Source of the DNA: Lunularia cruciata
Taxonomy: Eukaryota; Streptophyta; Marchantiopsida; Lunulariales; Lunulariaceae
DNA length: 64,000 nucleotides
Assembly (NCBI GenBank): GCA_948567375.1
Contig: OX419755.1
Span: forward strand, 51,775,001-51,839,000
Reading direction: 5' to 3'
Positions 1 to 13,375 of the stretch are shown here, piece by piece. Position 1 is the stretch's first letter, and each line of letters starts with the position of its first letter. The notes under the pieces were generated by a model. That model did no database searches and had not been told where the DNA came from. It worked only from the letters and a program-made list of their open reading frames with translations. A program made the position numbers and the translations under genes.

Positions 1-1060
1 CCCATCCAACTCTTCAGGGCGTCTACTATGAGGCTCGCTACTCGCGTATCACACAAGCCTAAATCCATGAGGGGCAGTTCCTAATGCAGGGGATGGAGGC
101 CAGAAGTCATATACATGCGGAATGCTGTGCGGAAGAACGGCGAACGAAGAATCCACACACGATAGTAAATGAATATATGCAATATCGCCGCGAAATGAAC
201 AACGAGAAGCAACGATGATTTCGATAAGTAGACAACTGGCAATATGTGCCTAACAGGGTTCCGTATCGAGCGAATTGGTAATGGGAAGAAGAGTTGTGTT
301 GTGTTGTGTATGTCGGCAGAGGTGAGGGTGTAATTAAAGAGAGTGACGTGTAAGAAGACAGGATATAGAGAAATGAGGACAGAAGCCGTTGGATGAACGG
401 GAGATCCAGAACTCATTGAATGCAAATGAGATGTAAGGTATGTAATGTATACAAGATAATGAACATCTGATCGAATGACAACATAAATAAACGTAACCTG
501 GAAACATATCAAGAGTAACACCTACATACAAGTTGCATGCATCGAAAAAAGTGGAAACAGAACAATAGTGCATGTAGAGAAATAAAATTAGCAGGAAAAG
601 CGGCGACTTGACGAGCCAGACGAGAAAGATTAAGATAAACCGAAGTTGAGAATCAATGTAGAAGCCTGGAAATCGAAAGTCCTGGAAGATCCGTGAGTCA
701 GCCCGAGAGTATGAAATCGCTCAGAGAACGAGGGACGAAGAGCGAAGCGTTAGAGGACTGGATGTAGATTACATCGCAGCATGTGCTATGAACACATGAG
801 TCCTAAAACACCAAAAACACAGAGGGAAGCAGAAAGGCGGTCATAGTAAGCCTCCACGAAAGCACGTACGACTTCATCAGTGCCAACAAAGTGCCGACGT
901 AGCTGGGCGAATGCCAGTACCCCTCGTACCAAGTTTCTGTTCCAAAGCTCATGGTGCATATCTCTGCATGCGCTCATACATGCTCTATAAGCGCATGAGT
1001 ACACAAACACTAAACACTTGAGGCTATATGCCATCATATGGTATATAGCCTCCTATATAG
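1..1060 (-). repeat. Dispersed repeat block related to the 53-60 kb repeats
   Basis: This stretch reads, on the minus strand, like the modules repeated between 53 and 60 kb. Positions 386-400 hold the GTTC/GAAC palindrome module (one arm base mutated) with its usual flanks. Positions 780-960 hold the module that in the right-hand block contains the AAACTCGG hairpin and a sequence ending in the 'actcatg' box. Positions 485-590 match 52,875-52,965 in the same orientation. Open frames here (for example 146 codons at 81-521) have no recognisable domain and are read as chance frames in a repeat. It lies just downstream of the acyltransferase gene. Confidence 0.6.
1020..1052. repeat. Inverted repeat, 15-bp arms, 3-base loop
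   Basis: The arms GAGGCTATATGCCAT and ATGGTATATAGCCTC pair with one mismatch around a CAT loop. It marks the edge between the repeat block on the left and the unique sequence belonging to the acyltransferase gene, so it may be the end of a transposable unit. That role is inference. Confidence 0.6.
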
Positions 1061-1708
1061 CCTTCTCCTTGCTCGAGTAGTATTTACCGTTCACAATATG
1101 ATCCAGTAACGGCGCCAATCCCTGAATAGATTTGAATCAAAAATGATTTTTTCCTACAGTCAAAACTTTAGGAAACTTTAGGAAACCACTTACCGCCGGG
1201 TTTTCATGATAGAACTCGCTACTTCCATGGAAAGGCGACCGTCTCGAGGTGCAAAAATTATTCCTACCTAAACAAGACTAGGGAAGTAAATTTCAGCTGC
1301 ATGGCCAACTTGATCAGCAGGCTACAGGTCCAGCGGCTCAGAATGGTGAGTCCGAGGAGTAAAGGATGGTGAACAAACAAACCCAACAACAGCATCCAAT
1401 TTGAAAATGGACTAAAACACTTGGCAACCTGATATGTAGGGGAATTTCTGAATGGCGTAGTAGCCAAAGTGGAAAGACATCAGCTTGATTGAGGCCCTCT
1501 GACGGTTCGCCCTGTTACAACCTACATCATGAATTGATGATGCCAAGATTCGAGGAGCTTTATGTGTCTACTGTGATAACATCCCATTCTACAGTAAGAG
1601 GAAGCTGCCATTGCAGACCAGACAGATGCTCTTACACCTGCTTTTACTTGTACAGAGAAGATCAACAGATCAAGAATAGGAACTTAATCTCAAACTGTAG
1701 GATGCCAG

Positions 1709-4700
1709 CTATACCATGTTGGCTGACGGCCAACTGTCTTCACTTGTTGCCAACACTCTTTCAAGCGTTATAACTTCCCTGTTGGAGGCAGAACCATTTG
1801 CGAAAGAATTTAATGCATCACTAAGATGAGACTGGTTGACATCATACATTGAATTACGCGATGGAAAACGGGTACCATCTCCTCGAGGTGGAAGTCTGGA
1901 TGGAACTAAAATCTTTAGCCACCAAAACCGACCGCTACTTGTATCGAATATGTTCCGGAAATTCTGTACCATCCCCAAGTCGAACTCATTAACCCACACC
2001 TACATTACAAGAACGCAACACTGGTTACAATCTCAGAAAGGAAAACGAGAACACTAGAATCTTCTGCAAGAATGGCACAGACTTGGGCAGGGACCATGTG
2101 TTCACCACTAACCAACTTTTATGACTGAACGCTCTTAGAGATTGAAGGTAACGAACCTGTCCAGATCTTCTTGCATCTCTATATCTTTGGCGATTGTTGT
2201 AGAAGTCTATTGTTGTCTACAAAGAACAAAGGGTATATCAGAACAGGTGTCATGAAGAACACCACAATGAAGTAAACAGGAAAGAGGATCCCAGCCAGTA
2301 AGAATTCTCTAGATTGACAAGTCCCGTGCTTAAATCCTGCACGTGAGTCAGAAAACTTCGACCATGAAAGAATGTTGCACAAGCAGGCACAACAACTATT
2401 CCTTCGTGTAGAGCTACTTTTTACCTCAAGATCATAGGGTAAATTTCTCAAAAATAACGAACTGAAACAAACTGACCTGAGCTGTGAGTACCAAGTAAAT
2501 GTGCCAACCAAGGAGGCATGATAAGGAGCCGAACACAGCAAGAGCTAGCACAAAGGTGAATAATACACCGTTTAACTTGGTCGGCTCCTGTAAAAATTAG
2601 AGCTGGGAGAACTGTTAATGCAAGAAGTCTGACAATTTACAAAATGATGCGGAACAGAAATGCAATTCCTTCATTGAAACGATAGAGATAATGCAAAATA
2701 ATCTAGAGATAGCACTCATATAGAACTAGATCTCTTAATACACCAGTTGGACCTGGTTGAGAAAGCAGTAACCAATACAAAAGCACATGGTACAAGTTCA
2801 CAACAAGGAAGAAAAGATACGATTCATACATGTGTTGACCCAAAGAGGGGAATTGATGCCATACATGTTGTGTATATACAACCTGCCCACAGATACACCA
2901 CTGACGTAGTAGCAACATGAAGAGTTCGTAAGTATGTGCAATGGTCGTAATTGATGTCGAGTAGGAACTTTCATGGTCAAAGCTTCGGATAGGAAGACAA
3001 AAGATAAAACGAAAAGTGGTCATTTAGGTGAGATAACATGACATCATAATCTCCACTGATGGAGTGCAATGGTCTCCGGAAGAAAAAATTGTTTATAGAA
3101 CCATAAGAAGGTCAGCAGCACAAGGGTTCGTGGATACATCAGAAGAACTTACAGAATACCAGAAAAAATCGATAGTTGTAGAAGCCAATGCAGTTGTGCA
3201 TCCAGGCTTTACGATGGTCAAGGAAACCAATATGGAGGAACAAAACTCAACATCCTAGATATCAACTCATAGAAGACAATCTCCAAAATGGTTCACTGCA
3301 GTAGACGAGATGATTATCCTGCTCCCACGCCTTGTCTGATCTGGCTTTACCAACAGAGCTTATGGAAAGCATTCCATTCTGACAGGGAGAAATTGCATGT
3401 TATCATAATCTTAAGAAGAATTCGCTGCAGAAAAATGCATTTTGCTGCTTCTACGTCTTATGCGACCCAGCTTTTCCCACAATCGTACAATGAAGTGTAA
3501 GATAGAGATCCTTAGAAGTTCACTACGACTTCTGCTAGCAAGCAGAAGGAAGCGATTGAATACAAGGTAATGTCGTCGACATTTGTAAGGATACGGCAAT
3601 GATGGTCCATTTTCAGTATGCACCTGCCATAGAAACAATCAAGCTCGTTAGATTAGAGGCATCCTGGGAGCTGCAGGTACTAGTCGTAGGAGTCTCTGAA
3701 AACTTTGAATATGTTTGTATCAGATTCCAGAAGCAGGAAGGTCGTGAGGCACTCACATTTGTAACAAGAATAGGCACCAAAAAGGCACGATACACATTAC
3801 AGAGAGTAGAAGTAGAGCGTTTGCACCCCCTACCTTTTACATATGTGACAGTGATGGGTCATTGGAGGTTTCGGTTTGCGGCCTGAAAGAAGTTTACTGA
3901 TTAGTTGTTTATTTAACACGTGATACGAAGAAGACAACTTGCAAACAGAACAGAACTGGCAGCATACACTTGATTCTCATGTAAGAATATTTATTGCTCC
4001 TGACAACTTACAGCGTTTGCACCATCTGGTTTGTGGTATGTCCGAAGTTGTCTCGTATGTATTCACATCCACGTCCTATACAGTATAAAGATAACGCATT
4101 TTCAGCCAAGATCAGGAGAAGGAGAGCCATAAGTGGTTCCAAAGATACTCAACATATTTTGTAACGTCTAAACAAGTTGTTGAACGAGGGGCTACAAATT
4201 CAGCAGACTTACAAAGTTCACAGCGGGAGATCCCGGATCTGTCTGTATGCACCAAAAGTAGTTGAAGAAGACGTTGTAAACGAGCCATGATGAGAATAGC
4301 AGATGACCAATTCCTGGAAGTGATTGAAAGTCGTATATGGCTGGAAGTACTGTTGAATAGTAAAGATATATTATACAGCTGCAAAGACAATTGTAGGTTC
4401 TGGATATCAATTTTTCTACCTCATGCAGACTTACCACAATCCTTGATGATCAAATGCTCCCCAAAATAATACAATGACGCAAGAAACTTGGGAAGATTGG
4501 TCTGGCGTTTCCAAATATTTCTTCACTGTCTCAGAGTCAGTCTCATTTTTTCCATCAAGAGGAGGAAGCAAACAACACCTGATTATATGCGCACCTGATT
4601 AGAGAAAAAGCCAGAAGGATATACAGAGGACCCGCAGTTTTCACTGTAGCGTCTAAAATCAATTGACTCCTGACAATGAAGGAGGCCCACCTGCAGTGAG

Positions 4701-5530
4701 TCGGTTCAAGAGTGTCATCTTTGAGCCTCTGCAAGAAAAGGAACATACAATATTGGAGAGCTATCTTAATTAAGAATTCAGTCAAGTTTTTGGTACATTT
4801 TCTAAGTACATTACATAGTATCTCGGTTGGGCTACTCAAAAAAGGGCCTCATCGAAAGTGATGCGTTAGTCCCAGTAGCGTCAGTGATTATTATCCCTGC
4901 TTCCAGTCTCATGACCGTCCGTACTCCAACCTCTAAACCCCACGTTCTAATCAACTTGTGGAAGACAGCTTAATAGCTTTTGAATTATGCTGAAAACCGA
5001 AGTCTCAACTTTTGACATTCAGGGTAGCCCTGCTACAGGCCACAACATGCCTTCCACTCCATACAGTTTAGCTTATCAATCATCAAACGTAGTTGACATA
5101 TGACACAATATTGTCAACAACTTAAGACCCCAGTACGACTCCAGATCTATACTGAAAATCTTGTAACTATGATATGCTAGCCGCTTGGTTCACTTTAGAT
5201 TTGAATAAATGATCATCCGAAATGAGCACAGTCGCTTCTGAAACCTGCCAGCAGTTGAGGCCGAAATGGAGGACCTGACAAAGAGGCATCAGGCAAAGTA
5301 GGCGCTGATGGACAGTACTTTGTGCCTGACCTCAGAAAGGGACAGGTCTAGCATCTCACCCAACAGTGGTTGATGAATTTGAATTGCGAATCAAATCTAC
5401 GTTTAGGGTGGGTCATTGCATTGTTCAAATTGGACCACCCTTCCACGAGCCGAGTTACATACATGTAGTGCAGATGCCGGATGAGCGTCCGGAGAGCCAT
5501 ATTTGAACTTTTATTCGAGGGAATTGCCAA
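1709..5530 (-). CDS. DHHC-type protein S-acyltransferase (palmitoyltransferase), spliced, apparently intact
   Basis: Integral membrane enzyme expected to transfer palmitate to protein cysteines. Minus-strand exons: 5,530-5,459 (tentative first exon), 4,728-4,595, 4,378-4,213, 4,075-4,012, 3,882-3,834, 3,623-3,595, 3,206-3,153, 2,900-2,830, 2,587-2,477, 2,216-2,157, 1,999-1,709. All junctions are GT-AG and phases agree, giving about 366 residues, the usual size for ZDHHC16-like enzymes. In order: two N-terminal membrane segments (about 45-110), a DPG motif, the Cys-rich domain starting RWCKRC (about 141-146), THHCHICKRC, MDHHC (about 167-171), PWMHNCIG, membrane segments around LWAGCIY and LGWHIYLVLTAQ, then TTID in the TTxE position, and a C-terminal NEFDLG...NF block. 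The first exon (ATG at 5,530 or 5,500) is the weakest part. The extra N-terminal coding may differ. Confidence 0.86.
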
Positions 5531-6729
5531 GTGCGCGACTATCCCTGTGGCCCTCTCTGTCTCTCCCTACCAATCTCTCCCACTCATCTTATTCCTCCGC
5601 ACTAGCCACTCATCTACAGATTGTGAAAACATTCTCATCTGCTCTCAAAGCTTCATAAACCCCGGGGCAGTCCGATCCGCAGCTATGACGCATATCTTCC
5701 TCTGCTTCCTTCATCTTCTTCTGTAGTACCCACCTCTTCCGACCCTTCTCCCATGAGGCCCCACGTTTTCATGCTTCTTCTTCTTCTTCTCTTCTTTTCT
5801 TCGCCTCATGCGGGATGTCTCTCTCCCCCTCGTCTCCTCCTCAACCACTCCCCATCATCGAGTGAAAAGAGGAAGACGATGAACACAGCAATCCACGAAC
5901 TGAACTTGCCGGCAATAGCACACTTACCTTTCTCCACAACGTTTGGACTCGAGTTCCGTCAATTCGGCCCCCATACACAGCCCACCAGGATTTCTTAACT
6001 CTGAAGAGGACGCAGTCTCCTAAGTTCAGTCCACTTTCGGACTCCTCGTCTGTCGTTCTCTGCTCGTGGGTCCCACACTCTCCCACTTGAATCCCCTGTG
6101 AGTGCACGAGGACCTACATTTGCTCCAATCAGTGCCAGTGTTGGCTCCTCACCAAAGTCCATGGCACTAATGCATGTCTACCTGTACCATTGCGACACTT
6201 GTCAACGGGGGGCGAGAATACTGCAGTAGTGCGTGGTACTAGAACGTTTGTATCGAAAGTAAACAGGTTTAGAGATTCCAATACTGCACTACGGAGAATT
6301 CGAACTTTGCTATGTTCCATTACGCCGTAGACCATTGAGGAAGAAGGACGTGACCATCCCTGTAGCAAGCATTCTTTTCTTCTAGAGAATGCACTTTCCC
6401 CGATTATTCTCGTACCATTGTATGTGGGATTGAGTGGGCAATATTGTACACCAAATATTTTAATTAAACTAGAGAAAGCGAGAGGGTGTGAACTATATAT
6501 ACAAGAAAGAAAACTACGAAGCATCTTTACCACATCTCATTAGGTGGTTTCAATTGCATACGTATGGAATTGCAAGGAAATGAAGTCATATCCGAAAAAG
6601 CTAACGGGACAACTCGTCGACAGAATCCCACCAAAATTGAACGGGCCAGTAAAAAATGATTTTTGAAATTTCCGAGAAATGGGGAAATAAAATTTAACAA
6701 AAAAATGTAACATTTAGAATACCACACTA
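5531..6729 (-). other. Upstream region of the acyltransferase gene; no assignable gene
   Basis: This moderately GC-rich stretch lies 5' of the acyltransferase start and may hold its promoter and leader. A 134-codon frame (minus, 6,533-6,129) and an 81-codon frame with a Leu-rich start (plus, 5,753-5,998) are present, but neither shows a domain I recognise. AT-rich transposon sequence begins near its right end. Confidence 0.4.
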
Positions 6730-9480
6730 TAGGGAAATGTATTCAATTTCCAAATTTTCATGGGTCGCCTTCGGACATATCCTGTAGTATTTGATGAGAC
6801 GATTCATATATTGTTTTACGGAATCACCGACGCGTAAGCTCCCAATTTTAAATCACTATTCATTCGGAAGAAAACGGTGAAGACTCGGGTATAAGTTAAT
6901 GAGGTAGTTGTAGATATCTTCCTAAGAGAAAATTATAATTTAACCAATAGAGGTTTTCCGACATGAAATATCTAAATTTTAAAGTGATTCCATCAATGCC
7001 TTTTAACCGTGCATATTAAAATACAGATACTTACTTTTTTATGATAAAACTATTTTAAATAGACAATTTATATTAATTTAATAATTTTATTAATATTTAA
7101 TTTTATTTTGTAATTTATATATAGATATAGTAATATTTGAGAATTATAATATTTTATCACTTGAGTAAACCAACATTAGATAAGATATTGTAATTTTTAC
7201 ATCATAATTTAGGTCTGAATCAAATATAGCTATACTTTCTATTTTAGGTTTATTAGTATCATATGGTTATATTTATAAGAAACAGTCTTTGATTTTTCTA
7301 TATTGGTACAAGTTATATTATAAATTTATCATAATGTAGAAGATAACAATCAAAGTAAACAAACTAGAAAACATAGGAAAAAGGAGACAAAAATTTATTT
7401 CAAGTATTCGAGATAAGAAAATGTTTGCTTTTGGAAGAAGTCAACTCTTAACTTCTAGATCAGGTTACTCAATTATCAAGAAGATTCCTTTATAGCTTTT
7501 AGATTACATCCATAAGAAGATTTTCTAGTACCTTATTAGGTTACTAAGTACCTAAAAGCTTCCAATGGATTCCTAATTATTCTACTGTACAACTTTTTCT
7601 TTTCTTTTAAAGAATCATATAGAGTTTTTAGTGAAATAAATGTAAAATTCTATTACTCTAATATAGTGGATTATTGTTTTGTAGTACAATCTTCTTTTAC
7701 TAATATTCTACCTCATCTTCATGTACTTTCTTTTTAGACCCTTGGATTGTACTTTCTTTTTAAACCCTTGGATAGAGTCTTATATACAACAAAAACCTCC
7801 TTTTGCTAGTTTTTTACATCCTTGTTATATGCTTCAATTATGAAGTCTTGGATGGAGTATTGCATATGATAAAGATAGCACGTGAAATAGATAACCTATT
7901 TATAAAAGGTTTTATTTATATTTTGATGATAACTACAATTAGGAAATCCAAATCAACCTCGACCTCATACTCAATATGATCTTCAATAGTGGTTGAAAGC
8001 GGAAGAAGTTAATCTAATTAGGAAAAGAGATTGACTTTGAAATAATAATTTCAAGTTTCTTTATCTAGAAGATAAAATGAACCAAAATTTGGTGAAAAAG
8101 TAAAGTTGATAGATATAGAAATAAATTAACACTCATGATATATAATATGCAAATCCAATTGAGATTTATAGCAAGTTTACAAGCTTTAGTATCAATAGCA
8201 AGGGAAGATCATGACTTTTGTATCTATTTACAAAAGATAAATAAAAAGTATCATACTCTTGCACAATTTTCATATGAATTAATAGATTATAAGCTATAAA
8301 CTGCAATCTATACAATATGATACCTACAAATATCAAATTTGTTAATTTAAATCTTTAGCTTACTCAAGCTCAATGAATTCAAACTTTGTAGTTGGGCTTA
8401 TTTTGATTGCTTATTAGTTACATTAGCAAGCCAATCACAACTTAAGACGTACTTTCTTGACACTTAAAGTACTCAACCATTATTTCAAATTAGCTTTATT
8501 GATAACCCCGTACCCTTGTAAAACTAAGGCTATAATTTCATAGTAAGCTATCTAGTGTCTTCTTATACTCTTATAATGAACCTCCCAAATAGTACTGGAA
8601 TTATTGATCTGGTCATACAAACATTTCTCAAACCATCTTTTACTTTTCATGATTTATGACTATTATACAACAAATTAACATTTTGTATAGATTAAGGTTT
8701 GGTCTAAGAATAGGTCCAACTATGGACCTATAGTTGGACCTATTTCTTATTGATTTCCTAAATTGATTATTACATACCACCTTATCCACATATCCATCTC
8801 ATGCCCTTAGATAAGATAAAAAATTTGTCAAGATTAGACCATGTTCCAAGCCACCTTAAGTACTCTCTACCTCGTATCATAAATTGAGCACTTTTGAATT
8901 ACATTCTCTTTTTGTTTAAAAAGATTACAATTCAACCAAATTTAAACTTGAGCTTGTTAGAAAGCTACTCAAGAATGCTTTCTAATGATATCTTTATCTT
9001 CTTGAACAAGAAATATGATCTTAAGTTATAGACAAAAAGGCATTTTTACTTGTAAACCATTACTTCTCTTCTCTTCTCTTATATGAAATCCATTCCATTG
9101 GGTTGATATATTATTGTCTTATAGATATAATTTTCTTTTGGTTCATAATTAGCAATTTGTCACCTATCAAATCAAGTATTTCTTATCTTTGAACTATTTG
9201 ACTATCAACTCAAAGTCTTGTGTTGATGTTATTATAGTTTGGTACAAAAGACTCACAAGCATCAACCAATGTCTCATCTTAGATTGAGCACTTAAAGTTC
9301 TTATTTTCTTCTTTGTATGAACTACATATGAGTGTTACAATAAAAATTGATATAATGTGGCTCAAATTTCCACAATTTTAAGTTGCAACAAGATTACTTG
9401 TAGTTTCTTAAAAGGATGAAGATAAGATTGATAAAGAAAATAAAAGCAACCAAGATATTAAAATAAATTAGAGTAAAAAA
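6730..9480. other. AT-rich intergenic or decayed repeat sequence
   Basis: Very AT-rich, with stops in all frames. I see no gene, no clean LTR pair and no RNA gene here. It is probably old transposon debris to the left of the Helitron relic. Confidence 0.5.
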
Positions 9481-9879
9481 GAATGATAAACAAGGATAAT
9501 CTTTGGTTTTTTAGAACTAAAGTCCAACATGTCCTCCTTGCTAGATTGAGAAGCACAAAGTGCATTGCTCTAGATGTGATGTCCCCTTTGGAGGCAATTT
9601 TGTTCTATTTCGTGGTGACTTTTGTCAATGCCTCCTTGTTGTTTCTCATGGTTGCAATCCATGCATTTTGGAGGCAAGCCTCAAGAGCAATAGTCTTTGG
9701 GTCCTTGTCAAATGCTGAAAACTAACGACCAACATGAGAGGAAAGTAGGGAGAGGATGAATTTGCATGTTATTTGTTGCAAGTTGGCAATGGTACTCTTC
9801 CCATTGTGTCACTTTATGAGCGGTCATGTAGCTTCATCATGTAAAACATAAAATAGCTTATAGTAAGCTTGTAAAGCTT

Positions 9880-12800
9880 CTCACTTTTGCAAGGAGGACA
9901 AGTTAGACAAAAGTCTTACCACAACGAGCAAGTGCATCAACGTAGAACACTTTTGGAGTTGGTGTATTTTCATATAGGATTTCCAACACAAAATTAAAAA
10001 CCAATTTTTGCTCCATGTTTGTTTTGCATTAAAGTTTAAGAAATATCTCTTTTTATTTGAAAAGGTCAGGATTCTTGGTGTCATTGATACCAATTTAAGG
10101 TTGTAGAAGTCTGAAGTCCTTACAATAGGTGTTATGTGTGAAAAAAATCTCATTGATCTCAATCAATGCAAAGTTTTTTGCATCAACAATAAACATGGTA
10201 TCTACAACGAAATTGTCAGTCATAGCACTTGAAAATTCTTGCCAAAGTGTATTAGCCTAGTCAGATGGGTTGAGTGCATAGCTGATGGCAAATAATTCAT
10301 GGATCTGATGTGAAAATTGACATGATATAGCCTCTAGAAGGGTCTTATAGTGCTCTTTAGTTGAGGAGACAATTTTCCTAGCAACTATAGCTACATGGAA
10401 AGTCAATTGAGTCACTCGTTCAATTGTTATGAGGTCCAAAAAACTAGTAGCTCCTTGGAAATCCAAGAGTAAAAGTCCAAGATGAAAATGCTCAATATTC
10501 TTGGGATTGATAGTATAAAGCCAATACATAGTTTTTTTATTCCTTGTTTACATGGATCCCAATGTTACCTTTCCATGTGTAATGTTGTAGTATCTTTGTG
10601 TACAAGAATTGCATAGTTTCTTCATTGGATGTGCTAAGGTGAAACCAAGCCAAGAGCTTGGAGTTTGGGTGAGCTATAGTTGGTACCTCATTTCTAGGAT
10701 GGAGTTAAATTGTTTCTTAGCACTCAAGATGGAAATACAATGGAATCAAAGTGTATGAGTTTGTGATCCATTAGAAAAGAGCTCAACCAACATATAGCCT
10801 TAATAGATCTCACCACCATGCATTTAAAAGTTTTCAATGTCATTATAGTCCAATATAGAACCCAAATTTCCAAACATCTATATAGTGCACTTATCTTTGC
10901 CTTTCATGATATACTTGTAGATGTATTTTATGCTTTTCACAATAGTGCAAAACTTAATGTTGAAGCGTATACTTAAGGAAGAGGAAGTGGTTGTATGGTA
11001 CCACAAACCTATTGATAACATTGAAATGCCCAACTTCTATTGAGTGTCCAATGTCTTGATAATGGTAAACTAGATAGCCATATGTGTTTATCTCTAATGA
11101 AGGGCTCAAAATGCTTGGGAAACTTCTTGGCATAAATAGTGGTTTCTTCTTCATCCTTGTAAGTTATACATTGTGACTTGGTGTTGAGCACTCCACATGG
11201 GACATGAATCATATGAAGCCTGACATGCTTGTACAACATTGGGTCTGAAGTATGGTTTGGAATCTCCACCAAAACAACCTTGTCAATGAGCTCACGACTA
11301 TTGAGTTATACCCAATTGTGAGCAACATGTGATAATGAGGTAATCCAAGTGTCTAAAATTCAATACTATATATAATGGCAATGACCTAGCCAAAATTTTT
11401 ACCATGTTCAATATCATCCATTAGAGACATGAGCTTGGATTTGAAAACTTGAGCCACAAAATCAGGCTAGAATGCAAGTGTTTGCCTCAATCAAAGATTA
11501 ATCATGAATTTTGTTGAGATTCTGTTGCAAGTAAATGTGATGATTAGATCCAGCTTGCCGAAGGGTTGGACAACAACCATAGCATCTTGATACTTGGCAT
11601 GCATGTTCCTTGGTGTAATGTTTTGAAGATAGTAGAGAAACTCATAAGAGAAAGCACAAGTTCACACTCAAACCTTGATGCCCCAAAGGAGCACCTTTGG
11701 CTTTATTATATAGCAAAGTAGAGACACTCAACAAAAGCATAACACTAGGATCAGATATGTGGATTGGTGGCATGTCATTGATCTCCACCCTCAGATTAGA
11801 TGTATGCATGGGTGACATGTCAGATCTGGTTCTATCTGGTTGGTCAAACCATCATTGACCAGAGGAAATCTTTAGTGAATCTTCTTGTAGGAATCTCAAA
11901 ATTGCATAGGTGAGATACCGTTGGAAAGCTCTCAATGAGACAAATAGGGGGGGTGGAGGGAAGACCAACTTATTTTTCCCTAAGGGCTAATATGCATGTG
12001 TTCAAGGCCTAATTCATCCATTGAGGCCCTCAAAATTACATAAAGATTTCAAGTATATTTCAATTTTTGCTCTATTAATACAAGTACACTTTTGGTGATA
12101 CTTCTTTCTAATATACTTAGTCCATCACGTGTAACATCCTTAAAACTTTACCAAAACAAATTTTGTCCTTAGATCATATGTCTAGCTATTGGTTTGAGAT
12201 TTTCAAGTCTATTTTGGTTTCTACCCTATTTGTAGAAGTGCTCTTTTGGTGATACTTCTATCTGATCTATTTAATCCATCATGTATAACATCATTCCAGA
12301 TGTTGCCAAACCAAATTTCACCTTTGGATCATATGTCTAGCTATTGGTGTTACACAAGGGCTTCCATTGCAAGAAGTAGGAAGTATGATAATCTTCTAAC
12401 ATTTTGGTGGTTTGTCTTGGCCTAATTATAGATATATTCAATGGTTTTTGTTTAGGTATTGGCAAGGAGATCATCTTGGTGAAAGTGATAATATTGACAC
12501 ATTTTAGCCTCAACACAAGGAAGTTATCCACATAACACAACAAAGAAAGCTTACATGCAAAATGAATGGTACAAAAGCTAAGACAAATGGCCTCAATAAG
12601 CAATTTTGTTTTGCAATGTCAACTTGTTTTGAATCTGCATTGCACAAGAAGTGCTTTGTTTCATGTTCAAGGCCCACCCAAATATCACCAAGAGAGAACA
12701 ACAAAGAATAGGCCAATGGGTCCAAGGCTTGATATGAGTTGTTGATGCATTGCAGTCCATGCACGTGAGGATAAACGATGAACTCATGGTGTTCTTTCTT

Positions 12801-12944
12801 GTGCTTGTGATAAGTTGGTGATAAAGATAATAGTAACATCATTAGTGATTGTATCATTATATTGATGGTTATCTTGGCATGGCTCAAAGTAGATGAGCAT
12901 GCAAACCTCATTATGGTTGGAATCAAAAGCAAGCACATTTCCTC
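9880..12944 (-). pseudogene. Helitron Rep-helicase relic, C-terminal part (interrupted)
   Basis: Decayed rolling-circle transposase read on the minus strand, with shifts and stops. From N to C: the segment near 12,770-12,660 with GLQ, then DPLAYSLLFSLGD; the Rep lead-in QDAMVVVQPFGKLDLIITFT (about 11,585-11,525); the two-histidine nuclease motif HYH at 11,337-11,329 after GLP; MIHVPCGVLN (about 11,215-11,160); and the PIF1-type helicase with GLLLLDFQGATSFLDL (about 10,490-10,430) and a degenerate Walker A ending RCGKTF (about 9,950-9,915). The order matches canonical Helitron RepHel proteins. The frame is broken by an apparent solo LTR (11,614-12,354) and is cut at 12,944 by element A. Its N-terminal part continues at 34,967-35,420. 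Confidence 0.85.
11614..12354 (-). mobile_element. Apparent solo LTR, family D, inside the Helitron
   Basis: About 741 bp with LTR-like termini (plus-strand TGTAATG at the left, GTTACA at the right). It closely matches 21,715-22,459 along its length. It interrupts the Rep-helicase frame just before the Rep lead-in. No internal coding region accompanies it, so it fits a solo LTR. I could not find a convincing target duplication here. Confidence 0.65.
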
Positions 12945-13375
12945 TGTCATGCCATTTGTAGTGTCACATCTAGATTGCTTGGACACTTGAGTTCCAATGA
13001 TAGTAGTTAGAGGCATTTTGGCAATTATTCATAGACTACTTTCCAATGGTTAGATTTTGTGTTTGGGGTACTGACTTCATGGTAGGGCCCATTGTCACTT
13101 GCACCATCCATACCATCGGGTACGCTGTCAATAGGACCAATGGGATGAAACCTAGGTCAAAATCAGGAGTATACCCTAGAAGTGCAAGTCCAAAGAGCTC
13201 ACTTCTTTGATGTTGAGCCTTTGGACAAAAAGCCGGTGAACGTCACCTAGAGTCTCTTAGCTTGAGTGGGTGTGGCTTGACTGTAATCAATGCCTTGTTG
13301 TTGGCAAGTTGTTGAGGATCAGATCAAGTACTGATCTGATTTGAGTTGATTTGAGTTGTAAACGATCTGATTACA
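12945..13375 (+). repeat. 5' LTR of element A
   Basis: Begins TGTCATGCCATTTG and ends CTGATTACA. It matches 34,433-34,856 over its length with scattered substitutions and a short indel, so the element is old. It starts exactly where the Helitron frame breaks. Confidence 0.85.

Noticed and set aside
3411-3638. Apparent frameshift right after the DHHC motif, suggesting a pseudogene
   Set aside because: The sequence after the motif is an intron. A donor at 3,594 and an exon at 3,206-3,153 supply PWMHNCIG in the correct phase, so the gene reads through.
5753-5998. Plus-strand frame beginning with a Leu-rich, signal-peptide-like stretch
   Set aside because: The Leu run comes from a CTT repeat. 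There is no domain, and it lies in the upstream region of the minus-strand acyltransferase.
6129-6533. 134-codon minus-strand frame
   Set aside because: No recognisable motif and no supporting splice context. It could be a leader exon or chance, so it is not called as a gene.
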